From assembly GCF_024757985.1 (NCBI RefSeq), contig NZ_CP103289.1, positions 3,906,001 to 3,970,000 of the forward strand: a DNA stretch of 64,000 nt. Reading direction: 5' to 3'. The translations under genes were made by a program, and so were the position numbers. Positions 48,862 through 56,891 of the stretch are shown here, in pieces (position 1 is the first letter of the stretch; the number at the start of each line of letters is the position of its first letter). The notes beneath the pieces are model-generated. The model worked only from the letters and a program-made list of their open reading frames with translations, was not told where the DNA came from and searched no databases. This stretch comes from Cellulomonas sp. NS3 (GTDB lineage Bacteria > Actinomycetota > Actinomycetes > Actinomycetales > Cellulomonadaceae).

Positions 48862-50625
48862 TCAGCGGCTCCCGCGGTAGGTGCTCCGGCACGCCGAGCC
48901 GGCGTCGGAGTCCACGGGGGCGGCGTCGGCGAGCACCGCGACGGCCCGCGACCGCGCGAGGTGGGCGTCCCCCAGGCCCTCGGGCGCGACGACGCGTCGG
49001 CCGTCGAGCACGCAGGAGCGCAGGGGCTCGTCGAGCGCGTCGAGCGCGGGCACCGCGTCCGCCGAGAGCCCTCGCAGGTACAGCACGTCGAGCTGTTCGC
49101 GGGCCTCCTCGGTGGTGTTGTGCCGCACGATCAGCGCGTCAGGGTTGGCGAGCGCGAGGGCGAGCATCGCGACGGCGACGACCTGGACCGCCGCACGCGG
49201 CAACCACGTCCCGCGCCAGCGCACGCCCGCGGCCATGACGAGCACGAGCAGCACCGCGAGCACGATCTCGGCGACGAGCACGAGCAGCCGCAGCCGGGTC
49301 AGCCCGAACGCCTCGACGTACAGGTCCATCCGGCGCAGCGCGGAGGCGACGACCCCGAGCGACCCGACGCACAGGAACCCGAGCGCGACGCGGGAGACCA
49401 GCCGGTCCTGCGCGGTCGCGCGCGGCGCCCGGCGGGCCGCGACACCGACGACGACGAGGGTCAGCGCGGTCACGGCCACGAGCTGCGCGAAGCCCTGGCG
49501 CGCGTACTCCGCGTAGCTCAGACCCAGCGTGTCGAGCACGTGCCGGTGGCCGTCGACCAGCGCGCCGACCTGGACCAGCACGAACGCGAGGACGAGCGTG
49601 CCGAGGGCCACGACCGGCAGCAGCCACTCCCCGCGCCGGGCGGGCCGCCCCTCGGGCAGCCGGTGGTCGGACCACGCGGGCGGCGCGAGGGCGAGGTGCG
49701 CGAGCGTCGCGGCGACGAGCGCGACGAGGGCCCCGACCGCGAGCTGCGCCGGCAGCAGCCCGACGCCGAACCGTGGCAGGTAGCTCGCGAACACGGTGTC
49801 CGCGCTCGCGAACAGCGCGCCGAAGACGACGAGCAGCGCGACGGTGACCCCGACGCTGCGGAGCGCGACCAGCAGCTCCGCCCGGCGCGCGCCGACGAGC
49901 GCACCCGCGCCGTGCCGGACCCACGGCAGCGCGCGGAGCAGCCCGGCCGCCCAGCCGAGCAGGCTCGACGCGACGGCCAGCGCGCTGCGTGCGGACGTCG
50001 CCGCCACCGCCCCGGCGACCGCCGCGACCGTCAGGCAGAGCGCGACGACCCAGGTCGCGTCCCGCACCGCGACCATCGCCACGAGGGCGACCGCGAGCGC
50101 CGCGGTCACGAGCGGGCCCCACGCCCGGTGGCGCACGAGCGACGGCACCGCCGCCCCCCAGACCGCGAGCCCGACGAGCGCCGCCCCGAGACCGAGCGGG
50201 TGACCGACGAGCAGCACCCCGCCGAGGGCTCCGACGCCGGCGCACGCCGCGAGGGTGGGCGCGGGGGCCGGTACCGCGCGGCCCGCCGCCCAGAACGCGT
50301 CGCGCGCGAGCGTGAACCGGGTCGGCGGGAGCGGCGGCGGCAGGTACGTCGGCGCGGGCCACGTGGTCGGCGGCATGGCGGTCGCGACGGCACCGCGCGC
50401 CGGGGCGCCGTACGGCGGGACCCCGGCAGGGGCGTGGGAGGCGGTCGCCGCCGGGGCGGGGTCGCGCGGGGTCGGGGGCGGCGCGGCGGTGGTCGGCGGT
50501 GCGGGAGCCGGCGGCGCGGCGGTGGTCGGCTGTGCGGGAGCCGGCTGCTCGGGGGCCGGCGTCGACGCGGCCGGCTGCTCGGGGGTCGGGTCGGCGGGGG
50601 TGGCGGGCGGGCCGGCGTCGGTCAT
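48862..50625 (-). CDS. DUF4173-like polytopic membrane protein
   Basis: 587 aa from ATG 50625. A ~100-residue Pro/Ala-rich N-terminus is followed by about a dozen hydrophobic helices. FASADTVFASYLPRFGVGLL and TLGLSYAEYARQGFAQLVAV, followed by ALTLVVVGVAARR, are the conserved core of DUF4173 (formerly DUF4153-related). The C-terminus (NPDALIVRHNTTEEAREQLD, then VLYLRGLSADAVPALDAL) is the extracytoplasmic tail of that family. The function is unknown. TAGCGT 7 nt before the ATG supports the start. Confidence 0.82.
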   Translation of the reverse strand: MTDAGPPATPADPTPEQPAASTPAPEQPAPAQPTTAAPPAPAPPTTAAPPPTPRDPAPAATASHAPAGVPPYGAPARGAVATAMPPTTWPAPTYLPPPLPPTRFTLARDAFWAAGRAVPAPAPTLAACAGVGALGGVLLVGHPLGLGAALVGLAVWGAAVPSLVRHRAWGPLVTAALAVALVAMVAVRDATWVVALCLTVAAVAGAVAATSARSALAVASSLLGWAAGLLRALPWVRHGAGALVGARRAELLVALRSVGVTVALLVVFGALFASADTVFASYLPRFGVGLLPAQLAVGALVALVAATLAHLALAPPAWSDHRLPEGRPARRGEWLLPVVALGTLVLAFVLVQVGALVDGHRHVLDTLGLSYAEYARQGFAQLVAVTALTLVVVGVAARRAPRATAQDRLVSRVALGFLCVGSLGVVASALRRMDLYVEAFGLTRLRLLVLVAEIVLAVLLVLVMAAGVRWRGTWLPRAAVQVVAVAMLALALANPDALIVRHNTTEEAREQLDVLYLRGLSADAVPALDALDEPLRSCVLDGRRVVAPEGLGDAHLARSRAVAVLADAAPVDSDAGSACRSTYRGSR

Positions 50626-50632
50626 GGCGGCC

Positions 50633-50638
50633 ACGCTA
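50633..50638 (-). promoter_or_regulatory. Candidate -10 hexamer (TAGCGT), leaderless start of the DUF4173-like gene
   Basis: TAGCGT ends 7 nt before ATG 50625 on the minus strand. Confidence 0.5.
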
Positions 50639-50745
50639 GGGACTGCCGCGAGCCCGCGGCGGCCGCGCCGGGGGCGGTCCGGTGAGGGTTGTGTTCACGT
50701 CCGTGCACATCCGGTGACGGCGCCCCGGACCGGGGTGCCGCCAGG

Positions 50746-51378
50746 TCAGAACGTCGCGCGACCGTCCTCGGGCATCGGGTGGTCGGCGGTCTCGAACGGG
50801 GTCGGGCGCAGCGCCGAGTACACCGCGCCGGCCCGGGTGCGGCGCTGCTCGACGAGGTCGAAGCCGGTCGGCGGGGCGTCCTCGGCGAACAGCCGCTTGC
50901 CGTGCCCCACCGCGACGGGGAAGACCAGGAGCCGGAACTCGTCGACGAGGCCCGCGGCGTGCAGCGTGCGGACGAGCGCGCCGCTGCCGTGCACCTGCAG
51001 CTCGTCGCCGGGCTTCTCCTTGAGCGCGGCGACCGCCTGCACGACGTCGCCCTGGAGCACCGTGGTCGCCGCCCAGCCGGGCTCCGTCACGGTGCCCGAC
51101 GCGAGGTACTTGGGCAGCCCGTTCAGCGCGACGCCGACGAGGTCGTCGGGGTCGGTGACCTGCGTCCAGTAGTCGCGCATCATGTCGAACGTCGTGCGGC
51201 CGAGCAGGATCGCCCCGGCGCGCGCGAACCAGTCGTCGACGATCGCGCCCATGTCCTCGTCGGCGTACGGCACGAGCCACCCGCCGCGCGTGAAGCCGCC
51301 CGAGGGGTCCTCGTCGGCCGCGCCCGGGCCCTGCATGACGCCGTCGACGGTCAGGAACGTGTGCACGGTGAGCCGCAC
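50746..51378 (-). CDS. Dihydrofolate reductase/RibD C-terminal-like reductase
   Basis: 210 aa from GTG 51378 behind GAGGAG. The family pattern is clear: TVHTFLTVDGVMQGPGAADE, then AGAILLGRTTFDMMRDYW, LNGLPKYLASGTVTEPGWAA and LQVHGSGALVRTLHAAGLVD with EFRLLVFPVAVGHGKRLF. Such stand-alone RibD C-terminal (COG0262) proteins bind NADPH; most have no assigned substrate, and few are true folate or riboflavin enzymes. It is divergent from the clp regulator, with a 149-nt gap that contains the regulator's candidate operator. Confidence 0.88.
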   Translation of the reverse strand: MRLTVHTFLTVDGVMQGPGAADEDPSGGFTRGGWLVPYADEDMGAIVDDWFARAGAILLGRTTFDMMRDYWTQVTDPDDLVGVALNGLPKYLASGTVTEPGWAATTVLQGDVVQAVAALKEKPGDELQVHGSGALVRTLHAAGLVDEFRLLVFPVAVGHGKRLFAEDAPPTGFDLVEQRRTRAGAVYSALRPTPFETADHPMPEDGRATF

Positions 51379-51445
51379 GGGTCTCTCCTCCGGGAGCGGG
51401 GCGCTGGTCGGGGGGGTGGACCGGCGCGCGCCGCGGAACTCATCG

Positions 51446-51460
51446 TTCGCTGCGGGCAGA
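51446..51460. promoter_or_regulatory. Candidate ClgR/PopR-type operator upstream of its own gene
   Basis: TTCGCT-GCG-GGCAGA, the same 6-3-6 dyad layout as the two sites before clpP; with flanking bases it is GTTCGCT-GCG-GGCAGAC. It is 67 nt before the regulator's ATG. The left arm equals the GTTCGC half I recall for the Streptomyces ClgR box, the right arm equals the clpP-site half. Confidence 0.55.
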
Positions 51461-51527
51461 CCTCGGGGGCCGGTGCGCACGCCGCGCGCGCTGCTACGTT
51501 CGCCAGGAGACGACCCCGGAGGTCCCC

Positions 51528-51899
51528 ATGGCGCGTGAACCCCTGCTGCGACGGCTCGTCGGTGCGATCCTGCGGGCCCGGCGCGAGGCCCAGGGCCGCA
51601 CGCTGCGCGACGTCGCGACCGACGCCCGGGTCTCGGTCGCGTACCTCTCCGAGATCGAGCGCGGCCGCAAGGAGGCGTCGTCCGAGGTGCTCGTCGCGGT
51701 CTGCGGCGCGCTGGGGATGGGTCTGGCCGACCTGCTCGCGGAGGCGCACCGGACCCTCGTCGGGCACGTGCAGGTCGTCGACCTCACGGCGGCCGTACCG
51801 GGACGGACGAGCGGCGGCACGGTGCACGTGCTGCAGCCCGCGCGCACCCCGGGGCCGGCGGCCGGCACGTCCGCCGCGGTCCTGCTCCGCGCGGCCTGA
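51528..51899 (+). CDS. ClgR/PopR-type XRE regulator of clp genes
   Basis: 123 aa from ATG 51528 behind GGAGG. The HTH (LLRRLVGAILRARREAQGRT, then LRDVATDARVSVAYLSEIER and GRKEASSEVLVAVCGALGMG) is the ClgR/PopR signature, including the 'YLSE[IV]ERG-x-KEASSE' block. ClgR activates clp and lon genes in actinobacteria; PopR controls clpP3-clpP4 in Streptomyces. Both end in Ala-Ala and are destroyed by ClpP; this protein also ends LLRAA. The neighbouring convergent clpP pair makes a feedback loop likely. The last codons are the first unit of a tandem repeat. Confidence 0.85.
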   Translation: MAREPLLRRLVGAILRARREAQGRTLRDVATDARVSVAYLSEIERGRKEASSEVLVAVCGALGMGLADLLAEAHRTLVGHVQVVDLTAAVPGRTSGGTVHVLQPARTPGPAAGTSAAVLLRAA

Positions 51900-52002
51900 C
51901 CCGGCACGTCGCGGTCCGCGCGGCTCCGACCCGGCACGTCGACGTCCGCCCGTCCTGACCCGGCACGTCGACGTCCGCGCGGCCTGACCGGGCACGTCAA
52001 CC
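51886..52002. repeat. Four tandem 29-30-bp repeats starting in the regulator's last codons
   Basis: Units begin at 51886, 51915, 51945 and 51974, each like TCCGCGCGGCCTGACCCGG followed by CACGTCGACG, with a few substitutions. The first unit encodes the final Arg-Ala-Ala and the stop codon of the regulator, so the array appears to have grown by duplicating that end. There are no unique spacers, so it is not a CRISPR array. Confidence 0.7.
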
Positions 52003-52071
52003 CGAGTCCCCGGGGCGTCCCCGGACCGCTGCGGTGGCCGGGCCCGGCCGTCGCGCAGCCGCCCCGCACGG

Positions 52072-52686
52072 CTACGCCGCCTGCGCCGCGCCCGCCTTGA
52101 GCGTGCGCACGACCCCGTCGACCAGCCCGTACGCGACCGCCTCGTCGGCCGTGAGGATCCGGTCCCGGTCGGTGTCGGCGCGCAGCTTCTCCACGGTGTG
52201 GCCCGTGTGCCGCGCGAGCACGTGCTCGACCTGCGCACGCAGCCGCAGCACCTCGCGGGCCTGGATCTCGAGGTCCGCCGCGGTGCCCTCGCCGCCGCCG
52301 GACGGCTGGTGGAGCAGCACCCGCGCGTGCTCGAGCGCGAACCGCTTCCCGGGCGCCCCGGCCGCGAGCAGGACCGCCGCCGCCGACGCCGCCTGCCCCA
52401 TGCAGAACGTCTGGACCTGCGGCTTCACGAACTGCATCGTGTCGTAGATCGCCATGAGCGCGGTCAGCGAGCCGCCCGGCGAGTTGATGTAGAGGCTGAT
52501 GTCGAGCTCGGCGCTCTCCGACTGCAGGTGCAGCAGCTGCGCGATCGTCACGTTGGCGACGCCGTCGTCGATCTCGGTGCCGAGGAAGATGATCCGCTCC
52601 GAGAGCAGCCGGCTGTAGACGTCCGAGAACCGCTCCCCCGTCGGCCGCTGCTCGACGACCATCGGGACGGTGTGCTGCCCGGCCAT
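52072..52686 (-). CDS. clpP: ClpP protease subunit, downstream member of the pair
   Basis: 204 aa. The ClpP serine protease triad is present: Ser about 101 in [17 protein letters not shown], His about 126 in [13 protein letters not shown] and Asp in [11 protein letters not shown]. The handle and axial segments ([40 protein letters not shown]) are normal. It assembles into tetradecameric barrels with an unfoldase. Its ATG overlaps the stop of the first clpP (TGATG). The C-terminus ends AAQAA, an unusual Ala-rich end for a ClpP. Which ClpP number it corresponds to is uncertain, because most actinobacteria also have a clpP1-clpP2 pair next to clpX and tig. Confidence 0.93.
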   Translation of the reverse strand: MAGQHTVPMVVEQRPTGERFSDVYSRLLSERIIFLGTEIDDGVANVTIAQLLHLQSESAELDISLYINSPGGSLTALMAIYDTMQFVKPQVQTFCMGQAASAAAVLLAAGAPGKRFALEHARVLLHQPSGGGEGTAADLEIQAREVLRLRAQVEHVLARHTGHTVEKLRADTDRDRILTADEAVAYGLVDGVVRTLKAGAAQAA

Positions 52687-53345
52687 CAGAGGCCGACCTT
52701 CGCGCGGCCGGCGTCGGGGCGCACGTCGTCGAGCTGCGTGACGACCCGGTCGACGATCCCGTACTCGCGCGCCTCGTCCGCGGTGAACCAGCGGTCCCGG
52801 TCGCTGTCGCGCTCGATCGTCTCGACGCTCTGGCCGGTGTGCTCGGCGATGAGCCCCTGCATGGTGCGCTTCACGTGGGCCATGTTCTGCGCCTGGATGG
52901 CGATGTCGACGGCCGTGCCGCCGAGCCCCCCGGACGGCTGGTGCATGAGCACGCGGGCGTGCCGCAGCGCGAACCGCTTGCCGGGCGTGCCCGCGGCCAG
53001 CAGGAACTGCGCGGCGCTCGCCGCGAGCCCCATGGCGAGGGTCGCGACGTCGTTGGGGATGAGCCGCAGGGTGTCGTAGATCGCGAGCCCGGCGCTCACC
53101 GAGCCGCCCGGGGAGTTGATGTAGAGCGCGATGTCGCGACGCGGATCCTCGGCGGACAGCAGGAGGAGCTGGGCGCAGATGCGGTTCGCGATCGCGTCGT
53201 CGACCTCGCGGCCGAGCACCACGATGCGCTGGTGCAGGAGCCGGGTCGCGAGCTGGTCGTCGAACGGCGCGGGCGGCGCCTCGGTGCGCGCCGTGGGCGG
53301 TGGGACGGTCGTGGCGAGCGGAGGGAGCAAGGACGGGACGGTCAT
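52686..53345 (-). CDS. clpP: ClpP protease subunit, upstream member of the pair
   Basis: 219 aa from ATG 53345 behind GGAAGG. The triad is Ser about 110 in [17 protein letters not shown], His about 135 in [13 protein letters not shown] and Asp in [11 protein letters not shown] ~28-residue Pro/Thr-rich N-terminal extension ([20 protein letters not shown]) precedes [18 protein letters not shown] and probably includes a propeptide. GLAAS instead of the more common GMAAS around the serine recalls ClpP3-type paralogues. The promoter must lie in the 3' end of the upstream gene, where two abutting dyads are found at 53414-53445. Confidence 0.93.
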   Translation of the reverse strand: MTVPSLLPPLATTVPPPTARTEAPPAPFDDQLATRLLHQRIVVLGREVDDAIANRICAQLLLLSAEDPRRDIALYINSPGGSVSAGLAIYDTLRLIPNDVATLAMGLAASAAQFLLAAGTPGKRFALRHARVLMHQPSGGLGGTAVDIAIQAQNMAHVKRTMQGLIAEHTGQSVETIERDSDRDRWFTADEAREYGIVDRVVTQLDDVRPDAGRAKVGL

Positions 53346-53383
53346 CGTGGTGCCTTCCGGTGCGGGGTTCGGTCCCCCCACCG

Positions 53384-54142
53384 TCACACCGCCGGAGCCC
53401 CCGGGACCCGCCCGTCTGCCTGCGGCAGATCTGCCGACGGCAGACGCGTGCGGCGTGCGAGCACCCACCAGACGATGCCGCCCGCGAGCATGAGGAGGCC
53501 GACGAGGCCGAGACCGATCGCGAGGAACACCCCGAGGATCGACCCGAAGATCCCGGCGAAGAACGGCGCGAAGTCCTGGTCGGGGGCGAGCAGCACCGTC
53601 GCGGGCGAGCCGTCCTCGGTCGGCGGCGAGACCACCGTGTACGTGCCGGGCTCGGTGATCGTGAACGACGCGACGGTGCGTGCGGTGACGCCGCCGCCGC
53701 CCGTGGTCGAGGTCACCTGGGGCCCGCGCGAGGTGTCGACGACGGTGCCGTCCGCGGCGGCGACGAGCAGGTCGGCCGCGAGCCCGGCGGCGTCGTCGGC
53801 GTCGTCGCGGCCCGCCGACGGCTGCGCGACGTAGACCGCGTACCGGTCCGCGGCGAGCTCGACCTCGGTGACTCCCGGGGCGTCGAGGCTGGCGACGACC
53901 GCGGAGCCGGGCTCCCCCTGCGACGTGAGGATGCCGAGCGGGAGCACGCCGAGGAACACCCGGGCCACGCCGATGCTGAGCGCGAGCGTGAGGAGCAGCA
54001 CGAGCGCCCCGCCGGCGGTGAGGATCTTCGCGCCGCGCGTCGAGCGCGGGGGCGCCGGCGCCGTGGGGCGCGACCCGGCCGGGGGGTGCGGGACGGGGTG
54101 CTGGGTGGGGCTCGGGCCGTTCTGCGGGACGGAGGTGCTCAC
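53384..54142 (-). CDS. Two-helix membrane protein with extracytoplasmic domain
   Basis: 252 aa from GTG 54142 (TACCGT 6 nt upstream). A Pro-rich cytosolic N-terminus leads to a helix ([20 protein letters not shown]), a ~120-residue outer domain with strand pairs ([38 protein letters not shown]), a second helix ([20 protein letters not shown], then [12 protein letters not shown]) and a short tail, [15 protein letters not shown]. The tail is encoded by the clpP operator region, so the regulator site doubles as coding sequence. No family is recognised. Confidence 0.7.
   Translation of the reverse strand: MSTSVPQNGPSPTQHPVPHPPAGSRPTAPAPPRSTRGAKILTAGGALVLLLTLALSIGVARVFLGVLPLGILTSQGEPGSAVVASLDAPGVTEVELAADRYAVYVAQPSAGRDDADDAAGLAADLLVAAADGTVVDTSRGPQVTSTTGGGGVTARTVASFTITEPGTYTVVSPPTEDGSPATVLLAPDQDFAPFFAGIFGSILGVFLAIGLGLVGLLMLAGGIVWWVLARRTRLPSADLPQADGRVPGAPAV
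53414..53445. promoter_or_regulatory. Two abutting TCTGCC-N3-GGCAGA dyads upstream of clpP
   Basis: Sites at 53415-53429 (spacer TGC) and 53430-53444 (spacer GAC) touch without a gap; with flanking G and C the whole 32 nt reads GTCTGCC at one end and GGCAGAC at the other, with the perfect palindrome GGCAGATCTGCC in the centre. They are 70-100 nt upstream of the clpP start and inside the 3' end of the preceding gene. Probable binding sites of the ClgR/PopR-type regulator. Confidence 0.65.
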
Positions 54143-54148
54143 CCGCGG

Positions 54149-54154
54149 ACGGTA
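54149..54154 (-). promoter_or_regulatory. Candidate -10 hexamer (TACCGT), leaderless start of the membrane protein gene
   Basis: TACCGT lies 6 nt before GTG 54142 on the minus strand. Confidence 0.45.
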
Positions 54155-54269
54155 GCGCGCGCCGGCCCGGCACGGGACCCGCTGCGTCGACACCGTTGAC
54201 CGGACAGGACGTTCGGTAGTACACCTGCTACATACGATGGTAGGCGAACGACATCCCAGGAGTGAGCCC

Positions 54270-55184
54270 ATGCGTCACGACGAGGTGGTCATCGACGTCC
54301 GCGACCTGCGGATGCGCTACGGCAGCACCGACGTGCTCGACGGCGTCGACCTGCAGGTCCGGCGCGGCGAGGTCATCGCCCTGCTCGGGCCCAACGGTGC
54401 CGGCAAGACCACGACCATCGAGATCCTCGAGGGCTTCCGGAACCGCTCGGGCGGTGAGGTCCGGGTGCTCGGCGAGGACCCCGCGGCCGCCGGCGAGGAC
54501 TGGCGGGCTGGCATCGGGATCGTGCTCCAGTCGTGGCGCGACCACGGTCGCTGGCGGGTCCGCGAGCTGCTCGAGCACCTCGGCCGCTACTACGCGCCCT
54601 ACGGCGCACCCGGCCGGCCGCGACCCCGCGACACCGACGAGCTCGTCGCGACCGTCGGGCTCACCGCCCACGCCGACCAGAAGATCTCGACGCTGTCGGG
54701 GGGCCAGCGCCGGCGGCTCGACGTCGCGATCGGCATCGTCGGGCGGCCCGAGCTGCTGTTCCTGGACGAGCCCACCGCCGGGTTCGACCCCGAGGCCCGA
54801 CGCGAGTTCCACGACATCGTCACCGGGCTCGCCGACCTCGAGGACACCACGATCCTGCTCACGACCCACGACCTCGACGAGGCGGAGAAGCTCGCCGACC
54901 GCATCCTCATCCTCGCGGGCGGCCGGATCGTCGCCGACGGCAGCGCCGACGCGCTCGCCCGGGAGGTCGCCGGCACGTCCGAGGTCCGCTGGGCGCGCGG
55001 CGGCGAACGGTTCGTGCACCCCGCGCACGACGCCACCGCGTTCGTCCGCGAGCTCCTCGCGCAGCACGCCGACGTCACCGACCTCGAGATCCGCCGCACC
55101 ACGCTCGAGGACTCCTACATGACCCTGGTGCACCGGCACGAGACGGCCCCGGAGAGCCGGCGGCTCCTGGAGGTGACCCGATGA
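54270..55184 (+). CDS. ABC transporter ATP-binding protein
   Basis: 304 aa from ATG 54270 behind CCAGGAG. Walker A is LLGPNGAGKTTTIEILEG, the signature STLSGGQRRRLDVAIG, Walker B LLFLDEPTAGFDPEARR and the switch LLTTHDLDEAEKLA. This is the DrrA/CcmA-like class used for drug or lipid export, with the usual ~80-residue C-terminal tail. Its stop overlaps the permease start (ATGA), so the two form one exporter. The 127-nt upstream gap carries TTGACC (54196) and TAGTAC (54217) at 15-nt spacing, a weak promoter candidate. Confidence 0.93.
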   Translation: MRHDEVVIDVRDLRMRYGSTDVLDGVDLQVRRGEVIALLGPNGAGKTTTIEILEGFRNRSGGEVRVLGEDPAAAGEDWRAGIGIVLQSWRDHGRWRVRELLEHLGRYYAPYGAPGRPRPRDTDELVATVGLTAHADQKISTLSGGQRRRLDVAIGIVGRPELLFLDEPTAGFDPEARREFHDIVTGLADLEDTTILLTTHDLDEAEKLADRILILAGGRIVADGSADALAREVAGTSEVRWARGGERFVHPAHDATAFVRELLAQHADVTDLEIRRTTLEDSYMTLVHRHETAPESRRLLEVTR

Positions 55185-56035
55185 ACCACACCACCTACGC
55201 GATCCGGGTCGGGATCGGGCGCGGTCTCGCCGAGTTCCGGCAGAGCCTGCGCAGCTCGCAGGACTGGATGTTCTACGTCGTCGTCGGGCTCGGGTCCCTC
55301 GCCTACCTGTGGGCGAACCGTGCCACGCCCGTCGAGGGGACCGGGCTGCTCCTCCCGACCCTCATCCTGCCCAGCATGCTCGGCGGCCTCGTCGTGTTCG
55401 GCGGCATCGTCGGGCCAGCGTTCACGCTCGCGATCGAGCGCGAGGACGGCACGCTCCTGCGCGCGAAGGCGGTGCCCCACGGCATCACCGGCTACATCTC
55501 CGGGCAGGTCCTGTTCCAGAGCATCGGCGTGCTGCCCATGCTCGTCGTGCTGCTCGTGCCGAGCGCGCTGCTGTTCGACGGGCTCATGCACCAGGGCGCG
55601 CGGGGCTGGCTCGTCGTCGCCGGCTACCTCGTGCTCGGCCTGGCCACCTGCCTGCCGATCGGCTTCATCATCGGCTCGCTCGCCACGACCCCGAACAAGG
55701 TCAGCACGTGGGGGATGCTGCCCGTCATCGGGCTCGCGATCATCTCCGGCATCTTCGTGCCGCTCAGCTCGCTGCCGGGGTGGCTCCAGAGCGTCGCCCA
55801 GGTGTTCCCCATGTACTGGGTGGGGCTCGGCATGAGGTCCGCCTTCCTGCCCGAGTCCGCCGCCGCGCTCGAGATCGGCGGCTCGTGGCGCACGCTCGAG
55901 ACGCTCGTCGTGCTCGTACTCTGGGCGGTCGTGTCGATGCTCCTGCTCCCCCCGCTGCTGCGCCGCATGGCCCGGCGCGAGTCCGGCTCGTCCGTCGAGG
56001 CCCGCCGGCAGGAACGGATGCAGCGCGTTGGCTGA
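55181..56035 (+). CDS. ABC-2 type transporter permease
   Basis: 284 aa. Six hydrophobic segments (FYVVVGLGSLAYLWANR; LLPTLILPSMLGGLVVFGGI; GVLPMLVVLLVPSALLFDGL; WLVVAGYLVLGLATCLPIGF; MLPVIGLAIISGIFVPLSSL; LETLVVLVLWAVVSMLLLPP) have the ABC-2 spacing, and the LSSLPGWLQSVAQVFPMYWV block is the family's conserved C-terminal motif. With the ATPase it should export a hydrophobic compound or drug. Translationally coupled to the ATPase gene in front and overlapping the HTH gene behind. Confidence 0.92.
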   Translation: MNHTTYAIRVGIGRGLAEFRQSLRSSQDWMFYVVVGLGSLAYLWANRATPVEGTGLLLPTLILPSMLGGLVVFGGIVGPAFTLAIEREDGTLLRAKAVPHGITGYISGQVLFQSIGVLPMLVVLLVPSALLFDGLMHQGARGWLVVAGYLVLGLATCLPIGFIIGSLATTPNKVSTWGMLPVIGLAIISGIFVPLSSLPGWLQSVAQVFPMYWVGLGMRSAFLPESAAALEIGGSWRTLETLVVLVLWAVVSMLLLPPLLRRMARRESGSSVEARRQERMQRVG

Positions 56036-56396
56036 GGCCGTGGGTCAGGAGGCGGAGGGCCGGGAGGCGGACGGCCGGGAGGCCGAGGGCCCGCAGGGCG
56101 GCGGCGCCCGGACCGCGGGTCCGCAGGCCGTGGGACCGGAGGCCGTCGGTCCCCAGGCGGCCGGGCAGCGGTCGCCCGAGACCGTCCACAACCGCATCGC
56201 GGTGCTGCGCGCCGAGCGCGGGATCTCGCGCCGCCAGCTCGCCGAAGCCCTCGACGTGCACTACCAGACCGTCGGCTACCTCGAGCGCGGCGAGTACAGC
56301 CCGAGCCTGTTCCTCGCGCTGCGCATCGCCGAGTACTTCGAGGTGCCCGTCGAGGTCGTGTTCTCGACGCGACCGTTCCCGCGCATCGGGAGCTGA
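56028..56396 (+). CDS. Small XRE-family HTH regulator of the ABC transporter operon
   Basis: 122 aa from TTG 56028, which overlaps the permease stop; GTG 56040 is an alternative start. The N-terminal ~48 residues are a Glu/Gly/Gln/Ala repeat region (QEAEGREADGREAEGPQ; GPQAVGPEAVGPQAAG), probably disordered. The C-terminal ~70 residues are a compact HTH: HNRIAVLRAERGISRRQLAE, ALDVHYQTVGYLERGEYSPS, LFLALRIAEYFEVPVEVVF. This is the YozG/YgzD-like class of single-domain regulators often placed behind ABC or membrane genes. It probably regulates its own operon. Confidence 0.8.
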   Translation: MAEAVGQEAEGREADGREAEGPQGGGARTAGPQAVGPEAVGPQAAGQRSPETVHNRIAVLRAERGISRRQLAEALDVHYQTVGYLERGEYSPSLFLALRIAEYFEVPVEVVFSTRPFPRIGS

Positions 56397-56472
56397 CCGG
56401 CCCGGACCGCCGGAGGCACCCGTTGTCCACCGGCGCCTGCCCTCGGTGTGCGCAGCTCGACGTCCGTCCTGG

Positions 56473-56877
56473 TCAGGAAGCCCCCTCCGACGGCACGGCG
56501 TCCTTCACCGAGTCGAAGCCGCACTCGTCGAACGGGACGAGCAGCACGCGCCGGTGCTCGGCCTCGAGCGACTCCCCCGCCGCGAGCGCTGTGGCCGCGT
56601 TCTGGATCCCGCCGGCGACCCGCGAGACGTACACGCCCTCAGGAAGGTCGTCGTCGGTGAGTCCGATGCTCCGGAAGGCGTCGAGCGACGCGCTGTAGAG
56701 CGCAGTCTTGACCGGCGCCGGCAGCCGGACCTCGTTGAGAGCTCGACCGGCCGCGACGACCGCGCGGCTGGGCAGCGCGAGCTCCGCGTAACGGCGCCAC
56801 ACGTCCTTCCCCGTCGAACGCACCTCGTCGAGGAACGCCTCGACGAGCTCGCTGTGGGCCCCGAACCTGTGTGCCAT
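56473..56877 (-). CDS. Candidate immunity protein to the Ntox15 toxin (unknown family)
   Basis: 134 aa from ATG 56877, which has GAGGGGTGAGG directly in front and begins 14 nt after the toxin stop, the standard position of a cognate immunity gene. The protein is soluble and acidic, mostly helical in look (MAHRFGAHSELVEAFLDEVR; DVWRRYAELALPSRAVVAAG; VSRVAGGIQNAATALAAGES). No known domain is recognised, and it does not resemble the GAD-like/DUF1851 immunity fold. The role is inferred from position only. Confidence 0.6.
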   Translation of the reverse strand: MAHRFGAHSELVEAFLDEVRSTGKDVWRRYAELALPSRAVVAAGRALNEVRLPAPVKTALYSASLDAFRSIGLTDDDLPEGVYVSRVAGGIQNAATALAAGESLEAEHRRVLLVPFDECGFDSVKDAVPSEGAS

Positions 56878-56891
56878 CCTCACCCCTCGTG

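Noticed and set aside
51886-52002. Possible CRISPR array
   Set aside because: Units are contiguous with no unique spacers, and only four copies exist; it is a tandem repeat.
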